Shown here piece by piece: positions 47,656 to 56,683 of a DNA stretch of 64,000 nt. Origin of the DNA: Methylobacteriaceae bacterium (GTDB taxonomy: Bacteria; Pseudomonadota; Alphaproteobacteria; Rhizobiales; Beijerinckiaceae); the NCBI GenBank assembly GCA_947444195.1, contig CANEZL010000003.1:62001-126000 (forward strand), in the 5' to 3' direction. The translations under genes were made by a program, and so were the position numbers. The stretch's first letter is position 1. Each line of letters opens with the position of its first letter. The notes beneath the pieces are model-generated. The model did not search any database. It was not told where the DNA came from and worked only from the letters and a program-made list of their open reading frames with translations.

Positions 47656-48384
47656 TCAGCCGAGGTCGCCCAGCACCGTGACATGGGCGGCATCGTTCTC
47701 GGCAGAGGCCAGGATCGCGGCGGAGGCGATGCCGAGGAACAGGCCGTGCTCGACGACGCCGGGCACGGACCAGAGGGTGGCGGAGAGGCGCTCGGGATCG
47801 GGGATCCGGCCGAGATGCGCGTCGAGGATGTGGTGGCCGCCGTCGGTGACCACGGGCGTCCCGGCGGCGTCCGCGCGCAGCACGACCGCGCCGGTGCAGG
47901 ACGAGCGCTCCACGGCCGCCTCGACGGCGCGGCGCGTGGCGGTGAGGCCGAAGGCGTTCACCTCGATGGGAAGGGGGAAGGCGCCGAGGGTCTCGACGCG
48001 CTTGGCCGCGTCGGCGATCACCACCATGCGGCGGCTCGCGCAGGCGACGATCTTCTCGCGCAGCAGGGCGGCACCGCCCCCCTTGATCAGGCGCAGGGCG
48101 CCGTCGACCTCGTCGGCGCCGTCGACGGTCAGGTCGAGTTCCGGCAGCGTGTCGAGGGTGGCGAGGCGGATGCCCTCCCCCTCCGCCTGGATGCGGGTCG
48201 CCTCGGAAGTCGGCACGCCGATCACGTCGAGCCCGTCGCGCACCCGGGCGCCGAGCAGGGCGACGAAGGCGGCGGCGGTCGATCCGGTGCCGAGGCCGAG
48301 CCGCATGCCGGGCCGGACCAGTTCGAGGGCGCGCGCCGCCGCGGCGCGGCGCAGGTCGGGCGGGTTCGAGGCGGATCCGTTCAT
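47656..48384 (-). CDS. rpiA: Ribose-5-phosphate isomerase A
   Basis: The 242-residue enzyme interconverts ribose 5-phosphate and ribulose 5-phosphate in the pentose phosphate pathway. The signature blocks are [25 protein letters not shown], and [14 protein letters not shown] with the catalytic Glu in the last. The ATG at 48384 is used. It is probably the first gene of a run with DUF2059, O-antigen-ligase-like, gor and sigma-1.1-like genes. Confidence 0.95.
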   Translation of the reverse strand: MNGSASNPPDLRRAAAARALELVRPGMRLGLGTGSTAAAFVALLGARVRDGLDVIGVPTSEATRIQAEGEGIRLATLDTLPELDLTVDGADEVDGALRLIKGGGAALLREKIVACASRRMVVIADAAKRVETLGAFPLPIEVNAFGLTATRRAVEAAVERSSCTGAVVLRADAAGTPVVTDGGHHILDAHLGRIPDPERLSATLWSVPGVVEHGLFLGIASAAILASAENDAAHVTVLGDLG

Positions 48385-48577
48385 TTCAGCGATGTCCGAT
48401 GCCGGCCTGCGCGCGGGACGCGGTACGGGGGCGGTTCTTCACGGCGCGCAAGCTCTGGCTCCTCGGCGGGACGGGCGGCCCCTAACATGACCGCGGCAGC
48501 GACGGAACGCCCGGCGTGACCGGGCGCCTCGGCCTGTCACCCGAAATCGGCGCCGGGCGAGCCTTCGCCCGAGGCGC

Positions 48578-49036
48578 TCAGGGCCGTCCGCCCTGGGGCG
48601 GCGTGGCGCTGGCGCCCGGGCGGCCGGGCACCGGCCCGGCGAGGGGCGCGTCGGCGGCACCCTCGGCGGGGTTGGCCTGCTGCGTGCACACCACCTGCTC
48701 CTTCTTCACCAGCACGAAGCAGATGCTCATCTCGCCGGTGCGGTAGTTCACGCGGAACACCCCCGCCTCGCGGGCGTGCCGGGTGCCCACGAGGCCGTAC
48801 TCGGAGGGCGTCTGCGGGCCCGCCCCCTCGCCCGGTCCGAAGCAGACGGTGAGGCCGATGCCGCCGCCGCTCTCCTGCAGGCCATACTGGCAGGAGACCA
48901 CCTCGCCGGTGACCTTGTCGATCCGGTACATCCGGTTGAGGTCGGTCTGCGGGGCGGGAACGAACTCGAAGGAGGCCGCCGCGGCCGGTGCGGCACCGAG
49001 GCCGAGACAGAGGAGCGTGAGCGCGCGAAGCATCAT
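48578..49036 (-). CDS. Small exported protein of unknown function
   Basis: The 152-residue protein has a clear signal peptide (MMLRALTLLCLGLGAAPAA, cleaved near residue 21). The mature part includes FEFVPAPQTDLNRMYRIDK, two conserved-looking segments TGEVVSCQYG and TGEMSICFVLVKKEQ that resemble each other (an internal repeat with TGE and Cys), and a Pro/Gly-rich tail. I do not recognise the family. The ATG pair at 49036 and 49033 is directly before the signal peptide. It is downstream of the GGDEF-EAL gene on the same strand. Confidence 0.78.
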   Translation of the reverse strand: MMLRALTLLCLGLGAAPAAAASFEFVPAPQTDLNRMYRIDKVTGEVVSCQYGLQESGGGIGLTVCFGPGEGAGPQTPSEYGLVGTRHAREAGVFRVNYRTGEMSICFVLVKKEQVVCTQQANPAEGAADAPLAGPVPGRPGASATPPQGGRP

Positions 49037-49122
49037 GGGAAGCGGGGTCCGGCTGAGACGCCGTCCTCTCCACGGGCTTTCGGGCAAGTTGAGGGCACGG
49101 GGCCGGCTCGGCCCCGGCCCGT

Positions 49123-51078
49123 TCAGGCGCTGCGGCGGTCGGCGGCCGGGGGCGCCTCGGAGCCGAGCCGGGCGAGCAGGGCCGGCAGCGGCATCGGCGC
49201 GCCGATGAGATAGCCCTGCACGTAGCGGCAGCCCTGGCGGCGCATCGCGGCGAGCTGCTCCGGGGTCTCGACGCCCTCGGCCACGCCGTCGAGGCCGAGA
49301 TTCTGGCACAGGTCGAGGATGGAGCCGACCACGCCGCGGCCGAGGTCGGTGTCGATGTCCGCCATGAAGCTGCGGTCGATCTTGACCTTGTCGAGGGGCA
49401 GCCGGTGCACGTAGCTCAGGCTCGAATAGCCGGTCCCGAAATCGTCGAGCGCGATCTTCACGCCCAGGGCGTGCAGGCCGATGATGGCCTCCTGCGCCCG
49501 GCCGAAATCGAGCATCAGCGCGGTCTCGGTCAGTTCCAGGGTGATCCGGGCGGGCGCGATGCCGCTGCCGCGGATGGCCGCCAGGATCGCCAGCACGGTC
49601 TCCGGCGAGGCGAGATCGTGCGAGGACAGGTTGAACGAGAGCCCGACCTCCGGCGGCAGGCGCGCGGCGTCGGCGAGCGCCTTGCGCAGCAGGAGCAGGG
49701 TCAGCCCGTGGATCATGCCCCCGCGTTCCGCGGCGGCGATGAAGCGATCCGGCGGCACGCGGCCGAGCGTCGGGCTCGTCCAGCGCGCGAGCCCCTCCAC
49801 CATGACGATGGCGTCGGTGCGCGTGTCGAAGATCGGCTGGTAGTGCAGCTCCATCTCGGCGGCGAGGTCGGCGGAGCGCAGGGCGGTCTCCACCGCCCGC
49901 TCCGCCCGGATCACGTCCTCGTGCGCCTGCGAGAACAGGGCCGTCCGGCCCCGCTCGCCCTCCTTGGCGTGGTAGAGCGCGTAGTCGGCGCGGTCGAACA
50001 GCGCGTCGGCGGTGCGCCCGGCGCGGGGATAGAGGGCGAGGCCGCCCGAGCAGCCGGTGGAGACCTGGGTCCCGCCGCAGCGGACCGGCTCCTGGAGCGC
50101 CGCGCAGATCCGGTCGCAGAACGCCACGACCTCCGCGTCCGAGCCCGGCGCGCGGATGAGCACGCCGAACTCGTCCCCGCCGAGCCGGGCGATCGCCACG
50201 CTGTCGCTCGACAGTTCCGCGAGCCGGCGCCCGGTCTCGGAGAGGACGCGGTCGCCCGCGATGTGGCCGTAGGTGTCGTTGATCGGCTTGAAGCGGTCGA
50301 GGTCGAAGATCGCCAGGGCGAAGCCGGTCTCGTGCCGGTCCTGCTCCGCGATCAGGGCGTCGAGGTGCTGGAAGAAGAAGCGCCGGTTCGGCAGACCGGT
50401 CAGGCTGTCCGTGTGGGCGAGGCGGGCATTCTCCTCCGCGAGCCTCTGGGCCTGGCCCTCGGCCTCCACGAGCCGGACGAAGGTGAGGAAGTTGCCCGCC
50501 AGCACCCGGATCATCACCACGGTCACGAAGGCCACGTTGAGGGCGATGCCGATGAAGACCGGGCTGGTGCTCGTCAGGCAGCTCACCTGGAACACGCCCA
50601 GGACGATGAAGGTCGTGACGAAGGCGGCGACGGGCAGGTGCGTCAGGCAGAAGATGCAGGCGACGACGGTGATGGCGACGAAGATCGCCACATGCGCCTG
50701 CTCGGGGGCCCCGCCGTACTGGCTGAGCGCCATCGCCCAACCGACGAAGGCGAGCGCGAGGATCGCGGTGAGCGCGATCGTGACGCGCAGGCGGCGGAAC
50801 GCCTCGGCCTCCGTCGCCGCGTGCGCCGACAGGCGCCACCAGTGGACGGCGCGCAACAGGCAGAACGGGATGGAGATACCCGGGACCCAGACCGTCAGTT
50901 CCACGGGCGCGACCCCGTGGAGCGAGAAGCCCAGCGCCCCGGCATTCACCATCAGCAGGAGGTAGAGCGACGGGATCTGCTTCTGCAGCTCGACGAGTTG
51001 CCGGACGACGATCCGGTCTCCGCCCCCGGCGGCGACCGCGCCGTTGAGGAACGCGCGGGAGAACGGCAGGCGGATCAT
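49123..51078 (-). CDS. Membrane GGDEF-EAL protein
   Basis: The 651-residue protein has a hydrophobic N-terminal sensor of about five or six membrane helices (residues 35-210), a GGDEF domain (about 230-395) with an intact RLGGDEF site, and an EAL domain (about 405-640). The EAL motif itself reads VEGLARW, but the other catalytic residues are present (NLSS, LELTET, DDFGTG, KVKIDRS, AEGVET, VQGY). No RxxD site precedes GGDEF. Both activities are therefore possible. The start is ATG at 51078 (MIRLPFSRAFLN); the frame is open to 51258. Confidence 0.9.
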   Translation of the reverse strand: MIRLPFSRAFLNGAVAAGGGDRIVVRQLVELQKQIPSLYLLLMVNAGALGFSLHGVAPVELTVWVPGISIPFCLLRAVHWWRLSAHAATEAEAFRRLRVTIALTAILALAFVGWAMALSQYGGAPEQAHVAIFVAITVVACIFCLTHLPVAAFVTTFIVLGVFQVSCLTSTSPVFIGIALNVAFVTVVMIRVLAGNFLTFVRLVEAEGQAQRLAEENARLAHTDSLTGLPNRRFFFQHLDALIAEQDRHETGFALAIFDLDRFKPINDTYGHIAGDRVLSETGRRLAELSSDSVAIARLGGDEFGVLIRAPGSDAEVVAFCDRICAALQEPVRCGGTQVSTGCSGGLALYPRAGRTADALFDRADYALYHAKEGERGRTALFSQAHEDVIRAERAVETALRSADLAAEMELHYQPIFDTRTDAIVMVEGLARWTSPTLGRVPPDRFIAAAERGGMIHGLTLLLLRKALADAARLPPEVGLSFNLSSHDLASPETVLAILAAIRGSGIAPARITLELTETALMLDFGRAQEAIIGLHALGVKIALDDFGTGYSSLSYVHRLPLDKVKIDRSFMADIDTDLGRGVVGSILDLCQNLGLDGVAEGVETPEQLAAMRRQGCRYVQGYLIGAPMPLPALLARLGSEAPPAADRRSA

Positions 51079-51417
51079 CGGGCGACCGTCGCGGCGGATC
51101 CGGCGGATCCTCTCCGGCCTGCAGGCTTGCGCGTCATGATCCCCTTCGGCCTGCCCTTGCCCGTTCTCGCTGTACCGGCGGGACCACCCGTCGTCGTGGC
51201 GATTGATTATCGTGAAGTTGTTAAATCCATCTTTCTGAACTCGGGGGGCCGGGAGCACCCAATCTCACCGAGATCGATTCTGTAACGGCAGCGATGACGG
51301 GCGCGGGAACGGCTCGCTCGCGGGCGGATCGCTCCGGTCTCCGCCCGGAGGCGATGGCCAGTTCGGCCAAACCCGCTTAGAGGAAGCCGGGCCCGCGCCC
51401 CGCCCGTGAGAGAGCCG
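51079..51417. other. 339-base divergent intergenic region
   Basis: This gap separates the GGDEF-EAL gene (minus) and the phosphatase gene (plus). It has an AT-rich patch (51201-51240) with GATAAT on the minus strand at 51211-51206, a plausible -10 for the GGDEF-EAL gene. No other gene, repeat or RNA structure stands out. Confidence 0.4.
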
Positions 51418-52101
51418 ATGTCCCTGCCCCCGATCGCCGTATTCGACCTCGACGGAACCCTGGCCGAGACGGCCGGCGACCTCATCGGCACGCTCAACGT
51501 TCTGCTCGTGCGCGAGGGCCTGCCGGAACTGCCCCTGGAGGAGGCGCGCGATCTCATCGGTGCGGGGGCCAAGGCGCTGATCCGGCGCGGCTTCGAGGCC
51601 GCCGGCAAGACCTTGAGCCCCGGCCGGCACGAGGAGCTGTTCCTGGCCTTCCTCGACCATTACGGCGCGCATCTGTGCGACAAGTCGCATCTCTATCCCG
51701 GCGTCGTCGAGGCCCTCGACAGGCTGGAGGCGGACGGGTTCCGCCTCGCCGTGTGCACCAACAAGGTGGAGTTGCACGCGGTCCAGCTTCTCGATCTGCT
51801 CGGTATCGGAGCGCGCTTCGCCGCGATCTGCGGGCGCGAGACCTTCCCGTTCTTCAAGCCCGATCCGCGCCACATCCTGCACACCATCGAGCGGGCGGGC
51901 GGCGATCCGGCCCGCGCGGTGATGGTGGGCGATTCCCGCGCCGATATCGACGCGGCCAAGGCCGCTGGCATCCCGGTGGTCGCGGTGGATTTCGGCTATA
52001 CCGACACGCCGGTGGCCGAGCTCGGCCCCGACCGGGTGATCGGCGACTACGCCGAGCTCGTCGGTGCGGTGGAGGCCCTGGTGCCGCGCAAGGCGGCCTG
52101 A
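51418..52101 (+). CDS. gph: HAD hydrolase, phosphoglycolate phosphatase-like
   Basis: The 227-residue HAD-superfamily phosphatase has the nucleophile motif I FDLDGTLAET, motif II CTNK, motif III FKPDPRH with the Lys, and motif IV MVGDSRADIDAA. The helical cap (residues about 18-80) and length match phosphoglycolate phosphatases, which clear 2-phosphoglycolate. Substrate assignment within HAD enzymes is uncertain. ATG at 51418 follows GAGAG by five bases. gph is often next to rpiA in Rhizobiales; here the GGDEF-EAL and exported genes separate them. Confidence 0.85.
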   Translation: MSLPPIAVFDLDGTLAETAGDLIGTLNVLLVREGLPELPLEEARDLIGAGAKALIRRGFEAAGKTLSPGRHEELFLAFLDHYGAHLCDKSHLYPGVVEALDRLEADGFRLAVCTNKVELHAVQLLDLLGIGARFAAICGRETFPFFKPDPRHILHTIERAGGDPARAVMVGDSRADIDAAKAAGIPVVAVDFGYTDTPVAELGPDRVIGDYAELVGAVEALVPRKAA

Positions 52102-52108
52102 GACGCGT

Positions 52109-55100
52109 TCAGGCGGCAGCGGTCTCCCGTTCCGGCGCCCCGAGATAGTCCTGGGGCGGGTGCACGGGGCCGCTGCGCAGGAGGGTGTAGAGGAACGGCA
52201 CGACGAGCAGGGTGGCCGGCGTGCCGAAGGCGATGCCGCCCATCACCGCGCGGGCGAGCGCCGCGTTCTGCTCGCCCCCCTCCCCCGTGCCGAGCGCCAT
52301 CGGGATGAGGCCGAGGAACATGGCGCCCGCCGTCATCAGGACCGGGCGCAGGCGCGTCTCGCCGGCGAGCAGCGCCGCCTCGTGCGCGGAGCAGCCCGTG
52401 GCCTCCCGGTGCTCCCGGGCGAAGGTGACGAGCAGGATCGAGTTGGCGCTCGCGATGCCCACCGACATGATCGCCCCGAACAGCGAGGGGATCGAGAAGC
52501 TCGTCCCCGTGATGAACAGGCTGGTGACGATGCCGCAGAAGGCGAGCGGCAGGGCGAGCAGCACCACGAAGGGATCGCCCCAGCTCTGATAGTTGACCGC
52601 CATCAGCAGGTAGACGGCCACCAGCGCCACCGAGAGCCCGATCCCGAGCCGGAAGAAGGCCGAGTCCATGTTCTCGATCTGCCCGCGCACGGTGATCCTG
52701 TCGGAGGGCGGCAGGGTCTTCTGCTCCTCGGCCACGATCTTGCGGATCTCGGCGGCCACCGAGCCGAGGTCGGAATCCTGAACGGCGGCGTAGACGTTGA
52801 AGGTCGGCGCCGTGTTCACGTGGTTGATCACCGTCTGCATGCCCTGGCGCCGGAAGTCGGCGACGCTGGAGAGCAGCGTCAGCACGCCCGGCCGGTCCCC
52901 TTCCGCGCGCACCATCAGGGGGGTGTTGCGCAAGCTCGTGAGCGAGTCGTTGCGGTATTCCGGGGTCTGCACCCAGAGCTGGTAGGGGATGCCGGTCTTG
53001 GGGTCCGACCAGAAGTTCGGCGTGACCTGGAAGGAGCCGGCGAGGGAGACGTTCATCGCCTGCGCCACCTGCTGCTGGGTCAGCCCGAGTTCGGAGGCGA
53101 GGCGCCGGTCGACGTCCACGAAGAATTGCGGCGTGCCCACGATCTGGTGGAGATGCACGTCGACGGCGCCGCGGGTCTCCTTCAGGCGCCGGACGATGTT
53201 CTGGGCGGCGGCGAGATCCTTCTCGGTGTTGCGGCCCGAGACCTGGATGTCGATCTGCGCCAGCGTGCCGAAGTTCAGGATCTGGGTGATGATGTCGGAG
53301 GGCTGGGTGTAGACCACGAGGTCGGGGAAGCGCTCGCGTAAGGCTTCGCGCAGGCGCTTGGTGTAGAGCGCCGTCGAGCCGTGGCCCTCCTTGAGGCTGA
53401 TCAGCATCTGGCCGTCGTTGTAGGCCACGAACGAGCCGTCCGAGAAGGCGAAGTTGTAGTTGTTCGAGGGCAGGCCGATATTGTCGAGGATCTGTTCGAT
53501 CTCGCCCTCGGGGATCACCTCGCGCACCACCCCCTGCACGGCGGCGAAGGTCTGCTCGGCGCTCTCGATGCGCATGCCGGGCCGGGTGCGCAGATGCAGG
53601 GTGATCTGGCTGGATGCCACCTGCGGGAAGTAGTCCCGCCCCACGAAGGTGAAGAGCACCCCCGTGCCGGCGAAGACCAGTCCGACGCAGGCGAGCGTCA
53701 CGACCCGCCGCCGGAGCACCACGTGCAGCAGGCCGAGATAGCCCCGCTGGAACCGGCTGAACCGGGCCTCGAACCCGTGCCGGAAGGCGCCCGCCAAGCG
53801 GAAGACCGGGGCGAACAGGAAGCCGAGCGCCCGGCCGACGCGGCTGCGCCGCGGCGCCTCTCCGGCCTCCCCGTGATGGAGGGCGTATTCCCGGGCCACC
53901 AGCACGTCGATCAGCACCGGCACCAGGGTGCGCGACAGGAGGTAGGAGGTCAGCATCGCGAACACGACCGCGAGGGCCTGCGGGGTGAACAGGTATTTCG
54001 GCGTGTCGGTGAGCGCGAAGACCGAGGTGAAGGCCGCGCAGATCGACAGCGTCGAGATCAGCGTCGGCTTGGCGATGCTGGCCGCCCCCTCGACCACCGA
54101 TTTGCGGAAGGGCTCGCCCTCCTCGAACAGGCGGTAGGTGTTCTCGATCGCCACCGTGGCGTCGTCCACGAGGATGCCCACCGCGAGGGCGAGGCCGCCG
54201 AGCGTCATCACGTTGATGGTCTGGCCGAGCGCTGCCAGCGCGGCGAGCGAGGTCAGGATCGAGAGCGGGATCGAGACCAGCACCACGAGGGTCGAGCGCC
54301 AGGAGCCGAGGAAGAGCAGGATGGTGAGGCCGGTGAGCGCCGCCGCGATCATCGCCTCGTGCAGCACGCCCTCGATGGCCGCGGTGACGAAGACCGACTG
54401 GTCGAAGAGCTCCTTGATCTGGAAGCCCTCGGGGGCGGCGGCGCGGATCTCGGGCAGAGCCTTCTTGACGTTGTTGACCACGTCCAGCGTCGAGGCGGTG
54501 CCGTTCTTGAAGACGCGCATCAGCACCGATTGGACGCCGTCCGCCCGCACGATGTTGACCTGGGGCGGACCGCCGTCGCGGACCTGGGCCACGTCGCGCA
54601 CGAGGATGGGCTGGCCGGCCACGGTCTTGATCGGGATCTGGTTCAGCGCCTCGATCGCCTCCGGCGTGGCGTTGAGCTGGACCGGGTATTGCTGCTCGCC
54701 GATCTTGGCGAGGCCCGACGGCACGGTAAGGTTCTGGGCCGAGACCGCGTTGGTGACGTCGAGCGCGGTCAGACCCAGTGCCTGGAGGGCGTGCAGGTCG
54801 AGATCGACCATGATCTGGCGGGGCGTGCCCCCGAAGGGCGAGGGCAGCGTCGAGCCGGGCACCTGGGTGAGGCGCTGGCGGATGCGGTACTGGGCGTAGT
54901 CGTTGACCTTGGTGAGGCTCTCCTTCGTGGAGGTGAGCGCGAGCTGGATCACCGGCACCGAGGAGGCGGAGAAGCGCAGGACGATGGGCGGCTGGATGCC
55001 CGGGGGCATCGCCGCGCGGATCGAGTTCATCGCCGAGACGGTCTGCGAGATCGCCAGATCGATGCTCACCGCACCGTCGAAGTAGATCTTCTGCACCGCC

Positions 55101-55366
55101 GTGCCCTGGAGGGTGGTGGATTCCATCCGGCGGATGTTGTTGACGTTGTTGGAGAGCGAGAACTCCGCGTAGGTGGTGACGCGCCGCTCCATCTCCGGGG
55201 CGGAGAGGCCGGTATAGGTCCACACCACCACCACGACCGGGATATCGACGACGGGCAGAACGTCCTTCGGCGTCACCACCACGGCCGCGCCGCCCGCGAG
55301 CGTCATCAGCACGGCCAGCACGTAGACCGTGATGCGGAACTTCAGCGCGTACTGGACGAGGCCCAT
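52109..55366 (-). CDS. RND-type efflux pump permease (AcrB/MdtB-like)
   Basis: The 1085-residue inner-membrane pump protein has twelve membrane helices in two halves, each followed by a large periplasmic domain. The proton-relay Asp pair is seen in GILVDDATVAIEN, and GAIMSVGIASANSIL is its counterpart in the second half. It is driven by protons and usually forms a complex with an adaptor and an outer-membrane channel to export drugs or other compounds. The ATG at 55366 (MGLVQYALKFRITVYV) fits the first helix; the frame is open to 55501. No adaptor gene adjoins it; one is at 37366-38640. It is convergent with gph. Confidence 0.92.
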   Translation of the reverse strand: MGLVQYALKFRITVYVLAVLMTLAGGAAVVVTPKDVLPVVDIPVVVVVWTYTGLSAPEMERRVTTYAEFSLSNNVNNIRRMESTTLQGTAVQKIYFDGAVSIDLAISQTVSAMNSIRAAMPPGIQPPIVLRFSASSVPVIQLALTSTKESLTKVNDYAQYRIRQRLTQVPGSTLPSPFGGTPRQIMVDLDLHALQALGLTALDVTNAVSAQNLTVPSGLAKIGEQQYPVQLNATPEAIEALNQIPIKTVAGQPILVRDVAQVRDGGPPQVNIVRADGVQSVLMRVFKNGTASTLDVVNNVKKALPEIRAAAPEGFQIKELFDQSVFVTAAIEGVLHEAMIAAALTGLTILLFLGSWRSTLVVLVSIPLSILTSLAALAALGQTINVMTLGGLALAVGILVDDATVAIENTYRLFEEGEPFRKSVVEGAASIAKPTLISTLSICAAFTSVFALTDTPKYLFTPQALAVVFAMLTSYLLSRTLVPVLIDVLVAREYALHHGEAGEAPRRSRVGRALGFLFAPVFRLAGAFRHGFEARFSRFQRGYLGLLHVVLRRRVVTLACVGLVFAGTGVLFTFVGRDYFPQVASSQITLHLRTRPGMRIESAEQTFAAVQGVVREVIPEGEIEQILDNIGLPSNNYNFAFSDGSFVAYNDGQMLISLKEGHGSTALYTKRLREALRERFPDLVVYTQPSDIITQILNFGTLAQIDIQVSGRNTEKDLAAAQNIVRRLKETRGAVDVHLHQIVGTPQFFVDVDRRLASELGLTQQQVAQAMNVSLAGSFQVTPNFWSDPKTGIPYQLWVQTPEYRNDSLTSLRNTPLMVRAEGDRPGVLTLLSSVADFRRQGMQTVINHVNTAPTFNVYAAVQDSDLGSVAAEIRKIVAEEQKTLPPSDRITVRGQIENMDSAFFRLGIGLSVALVAVYLLMAVNYQSWGDPFVVLLALPLAFCGIVTSLFITGTSFSIPSLFGAIMSVGIASANSILLVTFAREHREATGCSAHEAALLAGETRLRPVLMTAGAMFLGLIPMALGTGEGGEQNAALARAVMGGIAFGTPATLLVVPFLYTLLRSGPVHPPQDYLGAPERETAAA

Positions 55367-55591
55367 GCCGTCTCCGAGGCCATGGCGTGTTCCGGGATCC
55401 CGGAGTCGTTCCGGGCCGCGCCGACACGGGCTGGCAGGATCGGCACAATCAGGGGCGCAAATGTTTCGGAAGGATGTCCGGACCCGCCGACGCGCGCCCA
55501 TGTCGCGGATCTCGCCGGACGCTCATCCCGGGACCGTCGAGCGCCGGGACGAGGGCGGAGGGGTCCCCCTCCGCGGATCGCCCAGCGCCGC

Positions 55592-56032
55592 TCAGGCGCG
55601 GCCGAGCAGGGTCGCCTTGTCGACCTGGAGGCTCGCGGCGATCTCGTCGAGGGCCTTGTGCTCGACCTCGCTGATGCCGCCGAAATCGGCCACGTCGGCG
55701 CCGATCAGGAACACGTCCTGGCGCTGCTCGATCGGACGGTCGGCCAGGGCCTGGACGAGGCGCAGGTTCTCGATCCGGCCCGCACGCATCTTGGCACGGG
55801 CGATGGCCTCGTAGAGCTCCTGCTCGATGCGCAGGGTGTCGTACGACTTCTCGAGGATCGGGTTCGCGCGCATGCCCGCGATGGCCGACTCGATCTCCTC
55901 CTCCGCCACGTCGCCGTCGGCCACGATGACGTTGGCCGCGGCCGACACGGCGGCCTGGAGGAAGACCGCGTCTCCCGCATAGGACATGATCGTCCGGCCG
56001 AAACGCAGTATGGCGTCCTGTAGAATGCTCAT
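55592..56032 (-). CDS. TerB-family protein
   Basis: The 146-residue soluble helical protein resembles the TerB (tellurite resistance) family: VIVADGDVAEEEIESAI is the acidic, metal-binding-like repeat of TerB and FGGISEVEHKALDEIAASLQV the second. TerB domains are found in many stress and phage-defence contexts, but no other ter gene is here. The ATG at 56032 has AGGAG seven bases upstream. Confidence 0.83.
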   Translation of the reverse strand: MSILQDAILRFGRTIMSYAGDAVFLQAAVSAAANVIVADGDVAEEEIESAIAGMRANPILEKSYDTLRIEQELYEAIARAKMRAGRIENLRLVQALADRPIEQRQDVFLIGADVADFGGISEVEHKALDEIAASLQVDKATLLGRA

Positions 56033-56144
56033 GCCTTTCTCCTGCTTCAGGAAATGGCAGGCATTGTCCGGGACGAGTCAAGGTTTTCCGTGCGGGCGCG
56101 CACGGTGGGCTGTGCGCAAGCGCCGAAACTCCCCCGCCTCGGCC

Positions 56145-56357
56145 TCAGGCGATCGTCTCGTGTCCCGGCCATTCCCGCCCGAGCTCGGCCGCGACGCGGG
56201 CGGGATCGTCGCCCACCGCCTCGACGGCAGCGACCACCTGCTCGACCGGAACCATGAGGCGGCGCGCCCAGTAGGCACGCTCCCACGGCTCGGCGATGTT
56301 CACCACCGTCGGTTCGATCGGAGCCCCCGGCTCCGCTGATCCTGCCGCCTCGGCCAT
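56145..56357 (-). CDS. DUF3606 family protein
   Basis: This is a 70-residue protein. The second half (WERAYWARRLMVPVEQVVAA, then VGDDPARVAAELGR) matches DUF3606, small helical proteins of unknown role with a helix-turn-helix-like fold. ATG at 56357 is chosen because GGGAGGCG lies five bases upstream; an in-frame start at 56402 is less likely. Confidence 0.8.
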   Translation of the reverse strand: MAEAAGSAEPGAPIEPTVVNIAEPWERAYWARRLMVPVEQVVAAVEAVGDDPARVAAELGREWPGHETIA

Positions 56358-56457
56358 GTCGCCTCCCACCCCGCGGGTCGGGACGCCCGCGGCCCGGTTC
56401 AACGCGGCCGACCCCGCTTCCGTGCCCTCTCGGCGACGGGAGGCGAGGCCGCAGGGT

Positions 56458-56679
56458 TCAGCAGCAGCGGAAGCCGCTGGTGTTGCCGACGCCGAAGCGG
56501 GCGTTCTCCCGGTTGCGGAAGAACTCCAGCTCGCTCATCGGCTGGCGGTCGGGATGGGTGCGGCGGATATGCTCGGCATAGGCCGTGTAATCCCCCTGCC
56601 CCACCATCAGGCGCGCGCCGTCGCAGACGCATTTGGAGAGCGTCTTCCAGCGGTCCATCAGGCCCTGGCCGGTCTGCAT
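56458..56679 (-). CDS. YbdD/YjiX family protein (partner of CstA)
   Basis: The 73-residue product belongs to the YbdD/YjiX family: the GDYTAYAEHIRRTHPDRQPM region and the conserved end GFRCC with a Cys pair. In many bacteria it follows the carbon starvation permease gene and is needed for its pyruvate uptake. It starts four bases after the cstA stop codon. Confidence 0.9.
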   Translation of the reverse strand: MQTGQGLMDRWKTLSKCVCDGARLMVGQGDYTAYAEHIRRTHPDRQPMSELEFFRNRENARFGVGNTSGFRCC

Positions 56680-56683
56680 CGGC

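Noticed and set aside
55592..56032. Tellurite-resistance operon
   Set aside because: Only a TerB-like gene is present, with no terZ, terD, terC or related genes.
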